This document shows positions 16,722 through 25,886 of a DNA stretch of 64,000 bases, one piece after another. Positions within the stretch are counted from its first letter, which is position 1; the number at the start of each line of letters is the position of its first letter. The stretch is from WHSW01 sp963821345 (lineage in GTDB: Bacteria; Actinomycetota; Thermoleophilia; Solirubrobacterales; 70-9): NCBI GenBank assembly GCA_963821345.1, contig CAWGDM010000002.1:124001-188000 (forward strand), in the 5' to 3' direction. Both the position numbers and the translations under genes were made by a program. The notes under the pieces are model-generated. The model made no database searches and was not told where the DNA came from. It saw only the letters and a list, made by a program, of their open reading frames with translations.

Positions 16722-18308
16722 ATGCCGATCAGGGGGATCGTCGGGATCTGCACAGCGTTCGCGCTCCTGTGCGCGCCGGCGGCGGCGGCGACAACCCGGT
16801 TCGCGTCGCCCACCGGGGCGGGCCCGTCCGGGGCCGGCGGCTGCCTGCAGGCGAATCCGTGCGCGATTGAGCCGGCGATCGAGGATGCCGCTGTCGTTGA
16901 CGGCGATGAGGTCGTGTTGTTCCCTGGCCCGTATAACGTCGCCGCCGCGACGCTGACCGTCAGTGACGCGATCACGATCAGGCCGCGCGACGCCGGTACA
17001 CGGCCCGTGATCAGCGGAACGGATGACACAGTCCTGTCCCTGAACGACGACGCCACCGTTCGCGACGTTGCGATTCAGAACACGACCGCGACCGGCAACG
17101 GAGCAGCGCTCACCGCGTTTGCGGCGAATCCGCTTGTCGAGCGGGTAGTGGTCGAGTCCACGATCACCGCTGGCACGACCGGGCAGTCGGCGTGCATTCT
17201 GTTCGACGGCACGCTTCGAGACAGCGTCTGCCGCATGATCGAGAGCTCCACATCGAATTTCGGCGTCGCTCTGGGGACCACGATCGCGACTCCCACCGGC
17301 ACCTTCACGCCGCGCTTCGTGAACGTCACCGCGGTCGGGAGCGGTTCGATCACGAACCTGATCGCCCGGAGCGCCAGCCCGAACATCAACATTGCCGTCA
17401 CCGCCCAGAACGTGATCGCCCCCGCGGTGATTGCCGATGCGAACAACCAAGCGGGATCGAGCGCCTCCGTCACCCTCGCGAACTCGAACTTCCAAAGCAG
17501 CACGCCGCTGAACGGCGGCACCGCAACGGCTCCGAATACCGGGACGAACCAGAACGCCGCACCGCTGTTCGTCAATGCTGCGAATGGCGACTTCCGCCAG
17601 GCGGTCGGCTCTCCGACGATCAACGCCGGGGCCACCGACGCCTTCCTCGGCACCCAGGACCTCGACTTCGAGGCTCGAAGCCAGGGCGCCAATCCCGACA
17701 TCGGCGCCGACGAGTTCAACATCCCGGCGACGCCGACGATCACCGACACCGACCCCGACTCACCCGCGGACGACAACACCCCCGAGGTCAAGGGCACCGC
17801 TCCCGCGGGATCGACCGTGCGGATCTTCTCGACCTCGGACTGCTCGGGGACCCCGCTCGCCACCGGCACGGCGGCGCAGTTCACCTCGCCCGGGCTCACG
17901 ATCACGGTCGCCGACAACTCGACGACCACCATGAGGGCGACGGCGAGCGACGCGCTCAGCCACGCGTCCGCGTGCTCGGCCCCGTTCCCGTATGTCGAGA
18001 GCACCCCGCCGCCACCGCCGCTCGGCGACACGAAGGCCCCCGAGACGACGATCGGCGCGAAGCCGAAGGCGACCGTGAAGACGAGGAAGAGGACGGCGCC
18101 GTATTCGATTGCCTTCAGCGCCGATGAGGCAGCGACCTTCCGCTGCTCGCTCGACGGCGCCGCGCCGGCTCCCTGCAATTCGCCGTCGACCGGTAAGGCG
18201 GGGAAGGGCCCGCACACGTTCACCGTCGTCGCGGTCGACGCGGCCGGCAACCAGGACTCGAGCCCGGCGGCGGCGTCCTGGAAGGTGAAGCGCAAGCGCA
18301 AGCACTGA
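16722..18308 (+). CDS. Secreted parallel beta-helix-like protein with Ig-like tail
   Basis: 528 residues. Signal peptide GIVGICTAFALLCAPAAAA (cleavage near 23). Residues about 25-330 are Thr/Asn/Ala-rich with short strand repeats (VISGTDDTVLSLNDDATVRD, LVERVVVESTITAG), as in right-handed beta-helix surface proteins, ending in the motif NPDIGADEF. Residues 340-430 look Ig-like (TPEVKGTAPAGSTVRIFSTS). A Pro linker and a second domain (TFRCSLDGAAPAPC, TFTVVAVDAAGNQDSSPAA) close the protein before a basic KRKRKH tail. No enzymatic motif is seen; an adhesin or cell-surface role is a guess. Confidence 0.75.
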   Translation: MPIRGIVGICTAFALLCAPAAAATTRFASPTGAGPSGAGGCLQANPCAIEPAIEDAAVVDGDEVVLFPGPYNVAAATLTVSDAITIRPRDAGTRPVISGTDDTVLSLNDDATVRDVAIQNTTATGNGAALTAFAANPLVERVVVESTITAGTTGQSACILFDGTLRDSVCRMIESSTSNFGVALGTTIATPTGTFTPRFVNVTAVGSGSITNLIARSASPNINIAVTAQNVIAPAVIADANNQAGSSASVTLANSNFQSSTPLNGGTATAPNTGTNQNAAPLFVNAANGDFRQAVGSPTINAGATDAFLGTQDLDFEARSQGANPDIGADEFNIPATPTITDTDPDSPADDNTPEVKGTAPAGSTVRIFSTSDCSGTPLATGTAAQFTSPGLTITVADNSTTTMRATASDALSHASACSAPFPYVESTPPPPPLGDTKAPETTIGAKPKATVKTRKRTAPYSIAFSADEAATFRCSLDGAAPAPCNSPSTGKAGKGPHTFTVVAVDAAGNQDSSPAAASWKVKRKRKH

Positions 18309-18318
18309 CCCCCGGCGT

Positions 18319-18334
18319 CCCGCTTATGAGCGGG
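18319..18334 (+). terminator. Hairpin after the secreted-protein gene
   Basis: Arms CCCGCT and AGCGGG around TATG, 10 bases after the stop. There is no T-run. It may terminate the upstream transcript; it lies upstream of the ilvB -10 at 18368. Confidence 0.45.
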
Positions 18335-18367
18335 GAAAACCGCCTCGGACCCCGTTTGGGCCACTGC

Positions 18368-18373
18368 TACCAT
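18368..18373 (+). promoter_or_regulatory. -10 hexamer TACCAT of ilvB
   Basis: TACCAT is 9 bases before the ilvB ATG at 18383. If it is used, there is no room for a leader-peptide attenuator, in contrast to leuA. Confidence 0.5.
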
Positions 18374-18382
18374 CGCTCGCCC

Positions 18383-20062
18383 ATGCGCGCGGCCGATGCA
18401 CTCTGGAGGGCTTTGGAGGCCGAGGGCGTCGAGCACGTCTTCGGAATCCCCGGGGGCGCGAACCTGCCGACGTACGACGCGCTCTACGACTCCAAGATCA
18501 CCCACATCCAGGCGCGCCACGAGCAGGGCGCCGGGCACGCCGCCGAGGGCTACGCCAAGGCCTCCGGCCGGGTCGGGGTCGCGCTCGCGACGTCGGGCCC
18601 GGGGGCGACCAACCTGGTGACCGCGATCGCCGACGCGATGATGGACTCGGTTCCGACCGTGTTCATCACCGGGCAGGTGCGCACCGACCTGATCGGCACC
18701 GACGGCTTCCAGGAGGCCGACGTGACCGGGATCACGATGCCGGTGGTCAAGCACTCGATGCTGGTCACCGACCCGCGCCACATCCCCGACTACATCCACG
18801 CCGCCTTTCACATCGCCTCGACCGGTCGTCCGGGGCCGGTCTTGGTCGACGTCCCCCAGGACCTCTCGCGGGTCGAGATCGACTACGAGGCGCCCGAGGG
18901 GACGCCGGCGCTGCCGGGCTACAAGCCGCCGACCGAGGGCAACATCAAGCAGATCCGGATCGCCGCCAAGGCGCTCGCCAACGCCCGCCGCCCGGTGATC
19001 TACGGCGGCGGCGGGATCATCAATTCCAACGCCTCGGAGGAGTTCCGCGCCTTCTGCCTCTCCGACAAGCTGCCGGTGACGCTCACGGTGATGGGCCTGG
19101 GCGCCTTCGCCGCGCCCCACGAGCAGTGGCTGGGGATGCTCGGCATGCACGGCACCCGGACCGCCAACTACGCGATGGACGAGGCCGACCTGATCGTCGC
19201 CGTCGGCTCCCGCTTCGACGATCGGATCACCGGCAAGCTGTCGGAGTTCGCGCCGCGAGCCAAGTTCGTCCACATCGACGTCGACCCGGCCGAGATCTCG
19301 AAGAACGTTCCCGCACACATCCCGATCGTCGGCGACGCCAAGGACGTGCTCGCGAAGCTCAACCGCGAGTACGCGGCGCTCAGCCCCGACTCCTCACGGC
19401 TCGACGAGTGGTGGAACCAGATCCGCGAGTGGCAGACCACCTGGCCGCTTCGCTACGAGGACTCGCGCGACGCCGAGATCAAGCCCCAGTTCATGATCGA
19501 GGCGATGTACGAGGCGACCGAGGGCGACGCGATCGTCACCTCGGACGTCGGCCAGCACCAGATGTGGGCGGCGCAGTACTACCACTTCGCCAAGCCGCGC
19601 CGGTGGCTGAACTCGGGTGGCCTGGGAACGATGGGCTTCGGGCTGCCGGCGGCGATCGGCGCCAAGGTCGGCTGCCCCGACGACCAGGTCGTCTGCCTGG
19701 GTGGCGACGGCAGCCTGATCATGAACGTGCAGGAGTTCGCGACCGCGGCCCACCACGAGATCCCGGTCAAGGTCTTCCTGATGAACAACGGCCATTTCGG
19801 CATGGTCCGCCAGTGGCAGGAGCTGTTCTGGTCGGAGCGCTACCAGTCGGTCGAGATGGGGCCGAGCCCCGACTGGCCGAAGCTGGCCGAGGCGTTCGGC
19901 TGGACCGGCATGCAGTGCACCAACAAGGGCGAGCTGCGCGACCAGATGCGCGCCGCGCTCGAGGCCGACGGCCCGGTGCTGCTCGACGTGCACGTGACCA
20001 AGGACGAGAACTGTTACCCGATGATCCCGGCCGGCGCTGCCGCGCGGGACATGGTGGGCTAG
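18383..20062 (+). CDS. ilvB: Acetolactate synthase large subunit
   Basis: 559-residue TPP/FAD enzyme for the first common step of valine, leucine and isoleucine synthesis. FGIPGGANLPTYDALYD is near 18, the TPP glutamate is in ARHEQGAGHAAEGYA near 46, SGPGATNLVTAIADA near 73, FITGQVRTDLIGTDGFQEAD near 93 and the TPP-binding GGDGSLIMNVQEFATA near 435. An in-frame ATG at 18326 would add 19 residues without family likeness. The ATG at 18383 fits the family N-terminus and the -10 hexamer. ilvN follows after 4 bases. Confidence 0.96.
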   Translation: MRAADALWRALEAEGVEHVFGIPGGANLPTYDALYDSKITHIQARHEQGAGHAAEGYAKASGRVGVALATSGPGATNLVTAIADAMMDSVPTVFITGQVRTDLIGTDGFQEADVTGITMPVVKHSMLVTDPRHIPDYIHAAFHIASTGRPGPVLVDVPQDLSRVEIDYEAPEGTPALPGYKPPTEGNIKQIRIAAKALANARRPVIYGGGGIINSNASEEFRAFCLSDKLPVTLTVMGLGAFAAPHEQWLGMLGMHGTRTANYAMDEADLIVAVGSRFDDRITGKLSEFAPRAKFVHIDVDPAEISKNVPAHIPIVGDAKDVLAKLNREYAALSPDSSRLDEWWNQIREWQTTWPLRYEDSRDAEIKPQFMIEAMYEATEGDAIVTSDVGQHQMWAAQYYHFAKPRRWLNSGGLGTMGFGLPAAIGAKVGCPDDQVVCLGGDGSLIMNVQEFATAAHHEIPVKVFLMNNGHFGMVRQWQELFWSERYQSVEMGPSPDWPKLAEAFGWTGMQCTNKGELRDQMRAALEADGPVLLDVHVTKDENCYPMIPAGAAARDMVG

Positions 20063-20066
20063 GACG

Positions 20067-20618
20067 ATGGAAGCCGGGACGCCAGAAGTCGTCAAGCTCG
20101 AGGATCTCGAGGCGAGCCGCCAGCTGACCGGTCGCAGGCACATCCTCTCGCTGCTGGTCGAGAACCGCCCCGGCGTGCTCGCGCGGATCGCGGGCCTGTT
20201 CAGCCGCCGCGGCTTCAACATCGACACGCTCGCGGTCGGGCCGACCGAGGACCCCGACACCTCGCGGATCACGCTGACGCTCGACGGCGCCGTGCACCCG
20301 ATCGACCAGGTGACCAAGCAGCTTCACAAGCTAGTCAACGTGATCAAGATCCGCGACATGGAGCCGGACGGCACGACGACCCGTGAGCTGGCCCTGTTCC
20401 GGGTCAACGCTTCGGTCGAGAGCCGCGCCGAGATCATGCAGTTCGCCGAGATCTACGAGGCCAAGATCGTCGACGTCTCGCGCCGCTCGCTGACGATCGA
20501 GGTGACCGGCTCGCAGGACAAGATCGACTCGTTCGAGCGCATGATCCGCCCCCACGGGCTGATCGAGATGGCGCGCACGGGCGAGGTCGCGATCACCAAG
20601 TCGCGGCCCGAGCACTAG
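20067..20618 (+). CDS. ilvN: Acetolactate synthase small (regulatory) subunit
   Basis: 183 residues. The N-terminal ACT domain begins at HILSLLVENRPGVLARIAGLF with the valine-binding RRGFNIDTLAVGPTED. The C-terminal ALS_ss_C domain contains LFRVNASVESRAEIMQFAEI and ALS-typical HGLIEMARTGEVAI. It confers feedback inhibition on IlvB. ATG 20067 lies 4 bases after ilvB; menF follows after another 4. Confidence 0.96.
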   Translation: MEAGTPEVVKLEDLEASRQLTGRRHILSLLVENRPGVLARIAGLFSRRGFNIDTLAVGPTEDPDTSRITLTLDGAVHPIDQVTKQLHKLVNVIKIRDMEPDGTTTRELALFRVNASVESRAEIMQFAEIYEAKIVDVSRRSLTIEVTGSQDKIDSFERMIRPHGLIEMARTGEVAITKSRPEH

Positions 20619-20622
20619 GCCG

Positions 20623-22002
20623 ATGATCGAGGCCGCCACTGCCCTGGGGGCGCTGGCGCGACGGACCGAGGGCCACCGCCGGCTGGTCAGCGCGACGGTC
20701 GAGGTCGAGATCGACGATCCGTGCGCCGCCGTGTTCGCCTCGCGGAGGGCCGACGACCGCTGGTTCTGCTGGGAGGAGCCCGACCGTGACGGCTTCGCGC
20801 TCGCCTGCCTCGGCTCCGCGCACGAGTCGGCGTCGCGCGGCGCCGACCGGTTCGCGGACGCCGCCGCCGACGCGGCCCGGGTGATGCGCGGCAGACTCGC
20901 GGACGAGCCCGACGACCTTCCCGCTGCCGCCGGGCCGGTCTGGACCGGCGGCTTTGCCTTCGCCACCGACGGCGGTCGCGAGCCGCACTGGTCGTCGCTG
21001 CCGCCCGCGCTGCTGGTGCTGCCCGAGCTCTCGATGGTCAGGATCGGCGGGCGCACCTGGATGACGGTCAACGCGCTCGGCGGCGGTGTCTCCGAGGCGG
21101 CGATCGAGCGGCGCGCGAGCGCGCGGCTGAACGCGCTGGAGGCGAAGCCGATGCCGCTGTTCGACCCGAGCCCGCGGGGTGACAGCTCGATTGCCAGCGT
21201 CACCGCCCCGGGCGCCTACGAGACGGCGGTCGCGGCCGCGGTCGCGCGGATCCGCGCCGGCGAGCTCGAGAAGGTCGTCCTCGCTCGCGAGGTCGCGGTC
21301 GATGCCCCGGCCGCCCACGACGCGGCGGCCACCTTCGGCGCCCTGCGCGAGGCCTTCCCGTCGTGCTTCTGCTTCTGCGTCGGGACGCCCGAGGCGGCGT
21401 TCCTAGGCGCCAGCCCCGAGCTGCTGGTCCGCCGTCGGGGAGCCGGCGCCGCGACGGTGGCGCTCGCCGGCTCGACCCGCCGCAGCGCCGACCCGGCGGT
21501 CGACGACCACCTCGGCGAGCAGTTGCTGCGCTCCGACAAGGACCGCGAGGAGCACCGGATCGTCGCCCGGAGGATCGAGCGCAAGCTCGCACCGCGCTCG
21601 GTCTGGGTCTCGGCCGACGACGAGCCGGTGGTGGTCAAGGTCGCGAACATCCAGCACCTGGCGACGCCGGTGCACGCCCAGCTCGCCGAGCCGCTGTCGG
21701 CGGTTGCGCTCGCCGGGCTCCTGCACCCGACTCCCGCGGTCGGGGGCGAGCCCGACGCCATGGCCCAGGATGCGATCGCCGAGCTCGAGCGCATGGACCG
21801 CGGCTGGTACGCCGGGCCGGTGGGCTGGATGGACGCCGCCGAGGACGGTGAGTTCTGCGTCGCTTTGCGCTCGGCATTGCTGCGCGACCGAACCGCCCAT
21901 CTGTTCGCCGGCGCCGGGATCGTCGCCGACTCCGACCCGGCGGCCGAGCTGGCCGAGACCGAGCTCAAGCTCGAGGCACTGCTGCCGCTGCTGGCGGGTT
22001 AG
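20623..22002 (+). CDS. menF: Isochorismate synthase
   Basis: 459-residue chorismate-utilising enzyme (MenF/EntC/DhbC fold), chorismate to isochorismate, the entry to menaquinone. The C-terminal catalytic part has KVVLAREVAVDAP near 221, FLGASPELLVRR near 260, LAGSTRRSADP near 285, VKVANIQHLATPVHAQL near 345, LHPTPAVGGEP near 367 and ERMDRGWYAGPVGWMD near 386, plus FAGAGIVADSDPAAELAETE at the end. It sits directly behind ilvN and converges on menD, placing it with the men cluster, so siderophore use is less likely. Confidence 0.93.
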   Translation: MIEAATALGALARRTEGHRRLVSATVEVEIDDPCAAVFASRRADDRWFCWEEPDRDGFALACLGSAHESASRGADRFADAAADAARVMRGRLADEPDDLPAAAGPVWTGGFAFATDGGREPHWSSLPPALLVLPELSMVRIGGRTWMTVNALGGGVSEAAIERRASARLNALEAKPMPLFDPSPRGDSSIASVTAPGAYETAVAAAVARIRAGELEKVVLAREVAVDAPAAHDAAATFGALREAFPSCFCFCVGTPEAAFLGASPELLVRRRGAGAATVALAGSTRRSADPAVDDHLGEQLLRSDKDREEHRIVARRIERKLAPRSVWVSADDEPVVVKVANIQHLATPVHAQLAEPLSAVALAGLLHPTPAVGGEPDAMAQDAIAELERMDRGWYAGPVGWMDAAEDGEFCVALRSALLRDRTAHLFAGAGIVADSDPAAELAETELKLEALLPLLAG

Positions 22003-22004
22003 GC

Positions 22005-22070
22005 GGCCGGGCACGAACGTCCCGGATCACCCCGCTATAGCCCACAACGCGGGACGTTCGTCCTCCGGCC
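22005..22070. terminator. Long inverted repeat between convergent menF and menD
   Basis: Inner arms ACGAACGTCCCG (22013-22024) and CGGGACGTTCGT (22050-22061) match perfectly over 12 bp. Outer arms GGCCGG (22005-22010) and CCGGCC (22065-22070) extend the stem. The 25-base loop contains CCCGCTATAG. No gene is visible from 22003 to 22116. It most likely ends transcription from both sides, although the loop is long for that. Confidence 0.6.
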
Positions 22071-22116
22071 GAAGCGGAACTTCTCGAACGCACCGCGGAG
22101 ACGGTGAAACGGCGGG

Positions 22117-23865
22117 TTAGGCGAGCGCCGAGGCGACCGCGGCCGCGGCGACCTCGCGCAGCCGCGCGTGGAGGGCGAGGTTCTGGGCGCGGTCGGTGCG
22201 GATCTCGATCACGGTCGTCTCGCCGATTCCCGACAGCGCCTCGAGGCCCTCGAGGCGGCGGTATGGCACGCCGTGCACCGCTGCCACTCGCTCGGGCTCG
22301 ATGCCGAGCGGTGTCCCCAGCAGCGCCTCGAATTCGTCGCGCCCGAGCTCGCCGGCCTGGGCGAGAAACTCGAAGATCCCGCCGCCGTCGTTGTTGATGA
22401 CCACGATCCGCACCGGGGCGGCGGCGTGGCGCAGCGCCGCGAGCGCGTTCGAGTCGTGGAAGAGCCCCAGGTCTCCGGTGACGATCCAGGCCGGGCGACC
22501 GCTGGCGGTTGCGGCGCCGATCCCCGAGGAGATCAGGCCGTCGATGCCGTTGGCGCCGCGGTTGGCGAGGAACACGACCTCGGCGGCGCCACCGCCCAGG
22601 AACGCCTCTTGGTCGCGGATCGGCATGCTCGAGGCCGTGTAGACCACCTCGCCGTCGGCGAGCGCAGCGCCCAGGGCTCGAAAGAGGCCCGGTTCGCTGA
22701 CCTCGCCAAGGCCGTCGAGCTCCGCCGCGATCGCCCGCTCGGCCGCAGCGGCGGCGTCCAGCCAGGCGGCCGCCCAGCCGTCCTCGGCGACCGGGGCCTG
22801 GACCCGCGCGGTCAGCTCGGCCGCCAGCGCCGCCGGATCGGCGCGCGCGATTGCCCCCGCGATCCGGGTCGGCTCGTTCCACCCATGGGCCGGGTCGACG
22901 ACCAGTTGCGCCGCGTCGGCGAGCGTCGCCAGCCACTGCCGCAACGGCTTGCAGGTCGGGATCTCGCCGAAGCGCAGGATCAGGTCGGGCTCGAGCGCCG
23001 GCGGGCGCTCGCGGGAGATCGCCTCGTACGCTCCGATCACGAATGAGCGGTCGTGGGGGCCGCAGCGAAGCTGCGAGGTCGGCTCGGCCAGAATCGGAAA
23101 ACCGGCCGCCGTCGCCAGGGTGGCGATCTCGGCGGCCGCGCCGGGCGCCATCCGCCCGCAGACGATCAGCCCGCGGCGCGACCCCGTCAGCCGCTCGCAC
23201 AGCGCGTCGACGAGCGCTGGCGCGGGCGGCGACTGGGCGGGGGGGACGGTGGTCAGCGGGCGGCCGTCGCGGCCCTCCAACGCCAGCGCCGAGGTCGCCG
23301 AGACGTCCCCGGGCCTGGGCTCGGGCCCCAGCGGGTCGCGCCAGGGCACGTTCAGGTGCACGGGCCCGGGACGCGGGTCGCCGGCGGCGGTCCAGAAGGC
23401 GCGGCAGGCGACCGAGCGGAAATGCAGCAGGCCGGTGTCGTCGGCGTCATGGGTCCCGACCTCGCAGAACCACCGCACCGCCGAGCCGTAGAGCTTCAGC
23501 TGGTCGATCGTCTGCCCGGCGCCGATTCCGCGCAGCTCGGGCGGGCGGTCGGCGGTCAGCACGATCAGCGGCACCGCGGACTCGTCCGCCTCGCAGACCG
23601 CGGGGTGCAGGTTCGCGGCGGCGGTCCCCGAGGTGCAGAGGACGGCCACCGGGGTCCGGGTCGCCTGCGCAGCGCCGAGGGCGAAGAAGCCGGCCGAGCG
23701 CTCGTCCACCACCACCCGCGCCTCGATCGCCGGCTCGCGCAGCAGCGCCAGTGCCAGTGGCGTCGACCGCGACCCGGGCGCGATCACCGCTTCGCGGACG
23801 CCGCAACGGCCCAGCTCCTCGACCATCGCCGAGGCGAGCGCGGTGTTGCGGTTCGTCCTATCCAC
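22117..23865 (-). CDS. menD: SEPHCHC synthase (MenD)
   Basis: 582-residue TPP enzyme joining isochorismate and 2-oxoglutarate. NTALASAMVEELGRCGVREA and VIAPGSRSTPLALAL open the family. The TPP glutamate lies in VVVDERSAGFFALGAA near 60. TSGTAAANLHPAVCEAD, LTADRPPELRGIGAGQTIDQ, FLANRGANGIDGLISSGIGA and the C-terminal IVVINNDGGGIFEFL are all diagnostic. The start is GTG 23865, because TAGCGT lies 7 bases upstream of it and the family N-terminus begins here; longer frames run antisense to nothing conserved. Confidence 0.95.
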   Translation of the reverse strand: MDRTNRNTALASAMVEELGRCGVREAVIAPGSRSTPLALALLREPAIEARVVVDERSAGFFALGAAQATRTPVAVLCTSGTAAANLHPAVCEADESAVPLIVLTADRPPELRGIGAGQTIDQLKLYGSAVRWFCEVGTHDADDTGLLHFRSVACRAFWTAAGDPRPGPVHLNVPWRDPLGPEPRPGDVSATSALALEGRDGRPLTTVPPAQSPPAPALVDALCERLTGSRRGLIVCGRMAPGAAAEIATLATAAGFPILAEPTSQLRCGPHDRSFVIGAYEAISRERPPALEPDLILRFGEIPTCKPLRQWLATLADAAQLVVDPAHGWNEPTRIAGAIARADPAALAAELTARVQAPVAEDGWAAAWLDAAAAAERAIAAELDGLGEVSEPGLFRALGAALADGEVVYTASSMPIRDQEAFLGGGAAEVVFLANRGANGIDGLISSGIGAATASGRPAWIVTGDLGLFHDSNALAALRHAAAPVRIVVINNDGGGIFEFLAQAGELGRDEFEALLGTPLGIEPERVAAVHGVPYRRLEGLEALSGIGETTVIEIRTDRAQNLALHARLREVAAAAVASALA

Positions 23866-23872
23866 GCGCCGA

Positions 23873-23878
23873 ACGCTA
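23873..23878 (-). promoter_or_regulatory. -10 hexamer TAGCGT of menD
   Basis: On the minus strand TAGCGT is 7 bases before the menD GTG, in the 23-base gap behind menC. menD may therefore have its own leaderless promoter besides readthrough from menC. Confidence 0.5.
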
Positions 23879-23888
23879 TTGCCCGCGC

Positions 23889-24995
23889 TCAGATGCGGTG
23901 CGCCTCGAGCGCCTCGGCGTCGAGCTCGACGCCGAGGCCGGGGCCGTCCGGCACGCTCAGCCGCCCCTCGGCGAGCGTGCACTCGCGCGACGCGACGGTG
24001 GCCGAGAACAGCAGCTGGGTGGCAAGCCCCTGCGCGATCCCGGCCGCCGGACCACTCACCGGGAGCGCCTGGGCCGCGTGGGCCGCCGCGGCGATCCCGA
24101 GCGGGCCGTCGAGGGCGCTGGAGAGATAGACCGGGAGCGCCTTGGCGATCCCGTTCGCGCCGCCGATCCCGCCGACCTTCGAGAGCTTGACCGTCGCCAG
24201 GTCGCAGGCGGCGTCGCGCTTCGCGCGCTCGGCGTCCTTGGCGCTCTCGACCGTTTCGTCGGCGGCGACCAGGATCGCCGAGCCCGCGGTTACGGCGACC
24301 ATCTCGCGGGCGCTCGCGACCGGCTGCTCGGCCAGCTCGACCCCGAGCGGCTCGATCATCGCCAGCACCCCGAGCGCCTCGTCGACCGACCAGGCGCCGT
24401 TGGCGTCGACCCGGATCCGCGCCTGGGGCCCGACCGCCTCGCGCACCGCGCGCACCTGGGCGACATCGTCGCCGGCGCCGAGCTTCAGCTTGAAGGTCTC
24501 GAAGCCGCGCCCGGCCCAGCGCTGGGCGTCGGCGGCGACCTCGTCGGCGGTCCCGGAGACCAGGGTGGCGTTGCACTCGACCGGTGTCGCGGCCTCGGCG
24601 CCGAGCAGCGACCACAGCGGCCGCCCCGACGCCTTGCCGGCGAGGTCGAAGATCGCCATCTCGATCGCCGCCTTCGCCGGGGCGGGGATCCGCCGGCCCG
24701 CGACCGTGTGGATGAAGGCGTCGACCGCCGCCAGGGTGGGCTCCTCACCGGCGAAGTCGGAGAGCTCGGCGCGCCGCAGCCGGCGCGTCCCCTTGCGAAT
24801 TCCGCGCTCGACCGCCGCCAGGTCCGCGCCGCCGCGAAGGCTCAAGGGCACCGCCTCGCCGATCCCGACCAGGCCCTCGTCGGTGAGCAGGCGGCAGATC
24901 AGCATCTCGCGCCGCTCCAGGGTTCCGCGCGCGGTCACATACGGGCGCTCGAACGGAAGCGCGTACGGGACCACCTCGACCTCGACCAGCTTCAT
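23889..24995 (-). CDS. menC: o-Succinylbenzoate synthase (enolase superfamily)
   Basis: 368 residues. The catalytic K-x-K of the enolase fold is in FETFKLKLGAG near 164. Metal ligands are D in RVDANGAWS near 193, E in LAEQP near 219 and D in LVAADETVES near 244, with the second lysine in VKLSKVGGIGG near 268. This pattern fits MenC and the related dipeptide epimerases; position between menA and menD decides for MenC (SHCHC to o-succinylbenzoate). ATG 24995 is 3 bases after the menA stop. Confidence 0.9.
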   Translation of the reverse strand: MKLVEVEVVPYALPFERPYVTARGTLERREMLICRLLTDEGLVGIGEAVPLSLRGGADLAAVERGIRKGTRRLRRAELSDFAGEEPTLAAVDAFIHTVAGRRIPAPAKAAIEMAIFDLAGKASGRPLWSLLGAEAATPVECNATLVSGTADEVAADAQRWAGRGFETFKLKLGAGDDVAQVRAVREAVGPQARIRVDANGAWSVDEALGVLAMIEPLGVELAEQPVASAREMVAVTAGSAILVAADETVESAKDAERAKRDAACDLATVKLSKVGGIGGANGIAKALPVYLSSALDGPLGIAAAAHAAQALPVSGPAAGIAQGLATQLLFSATVASRECTLAEGRLSVPDGPGLGVELDAEALEAHRI

Positions 24996-24998
24996 CGC

Positions 24999-25886
24999 TC
25001 AGGACGCGATCAGCAGGCCGATCGAGACCAGCAGGCTGAAGACCCCGAGCAGGGCGCCGGTGCCGGCGAGGGCGCCGTTCAGCGGCGGGCCGTCGGTGCG
25101 ATGAAGGACGGCGTCGGCGGGCCGCAGGGCGAGCGGGGCCGCCAACAGCCCGAGCAGCGCCCAGGCGGGCCCCCCGGACGCGGCGAGGCCGATCGGCAGC
25201 AGGACGAACGCTCCGCCGAGGGTTGCGACGTAGAGCCTGCGGGTGCGCTCGCGACCGAGGCGGACGGCGAGCGTGCGCTTGCCGGCGCGGCGATCGGTCT
25301 CCAGGTCGCGGACGTTGTTGACGACCAGGATCGCCGTCGACAACAGCCCGACCGAGATCGAGAGCCAGAACGGCAGCCAGTCGAGCCGCTCGAGCTGCAC
25401 GTAGTAAGAGCCGTTGACGGCGACCAGGCCGAAGAACAGGAAGACGAACAGCTCGCCCATGCCGGCGTAGCCGTAGGGGCGCGGGCCGCCGGTGTAGAGG
25501 ACGCCGGCGGCGATCGAGGCGGCGCCGACGACGATGATCACCCAGCCGGCGACCGTCGCCAGATAGACGCCGGCGATCACGGCGACCCCGAACGCCAGCC
25601 AGGTGGCGTGCAGGACCCGTCGCGGGGCGATCAGCCCGGCGGAGGTGACGCGGACCGGGCCGAGCCGGTCGGCGCTGTCGGCGCCGCGTTTGGCGTCGGA
25701 ATAGTCGTTGGCCAGGTTGGTGCCGATCTGAATGAAGATCGAGCCGATCAGCGCGGCGGCGAACGCGCCCCAGCGGAAATCGGTCGACGCCTCAGCGGCA
25801 GCGGCGCTGCCCACCAGCACCGGCGCGATCGCCGCCGGCAGGGTCCGGGGGCGGGCCGCCATGGCCCAGATCCGCAGACCGCTCAA
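24999..25886 (-). CDS. menA: 1,4-Dihydroxy-2-naphthoate polyprenyltransferase
   Basis: 295-residue membrane prenyltransferase making demethylmenaquinone. AARPRTLPAAIAPVLVGSA opens the UbiA/MenA fold. The first aspartate-rich motif is NLANDYSDAKRGAD near 62, the second NNVRDLETDRRAGKRTLAVRLG near 193. About eight or nine hydrophobic helices. TTG at 25886 overlaps the menB stop (TTGA) and gives MSGLRIWAMAARPRT; ATG 25862 is a possible shorter start. The upstream extension in frame is a shadow of menB. Confidence 0.93.
   Translation of the reverse strand: MSGLRIWAMAARPRTLPAAIAPVLVGSAAAAEASTDFRWGAFAAALIGSIFIQIGTNLANDYSDAKRGADSADRLGPVRVTSAGLIAPRRVLHATWLAFGVAVIAGVYLATVAGWVIIVVGAASIAAGVLYTGGPRPYGYAGMGELFVFLFFGLVAVNGSYYVQLERLDWLPFWLSISVGLLSTAILVVNNVRDLETDRRAGKRTLAVRLGRERTRRLYVATLGGAFVLLPIGLAASGGPAWALLGLLAAPLALRPADAVLHRTDGPPLNGALAGTGALLGVFSLLVSIGLLIAS

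Noticed and set aside
18326..18382. Leader peptide or N-terminal extension before ilvB
   Set aside because: The 19 codons from ATG 18326 are in frame with ilvB, contain only two leucines and no valine or isoleucine, and a -10 hexamer lies inside them.
20593..21318. Long minus-strand and alternative-frame reading frames opposite menF, ilvB, cimA and others
   Set aside because: Arg/Ala/Gly/Pro-rich, no motifs, and opposite clearly conserved genes: the usual antisense shadows of high-GC DNA.
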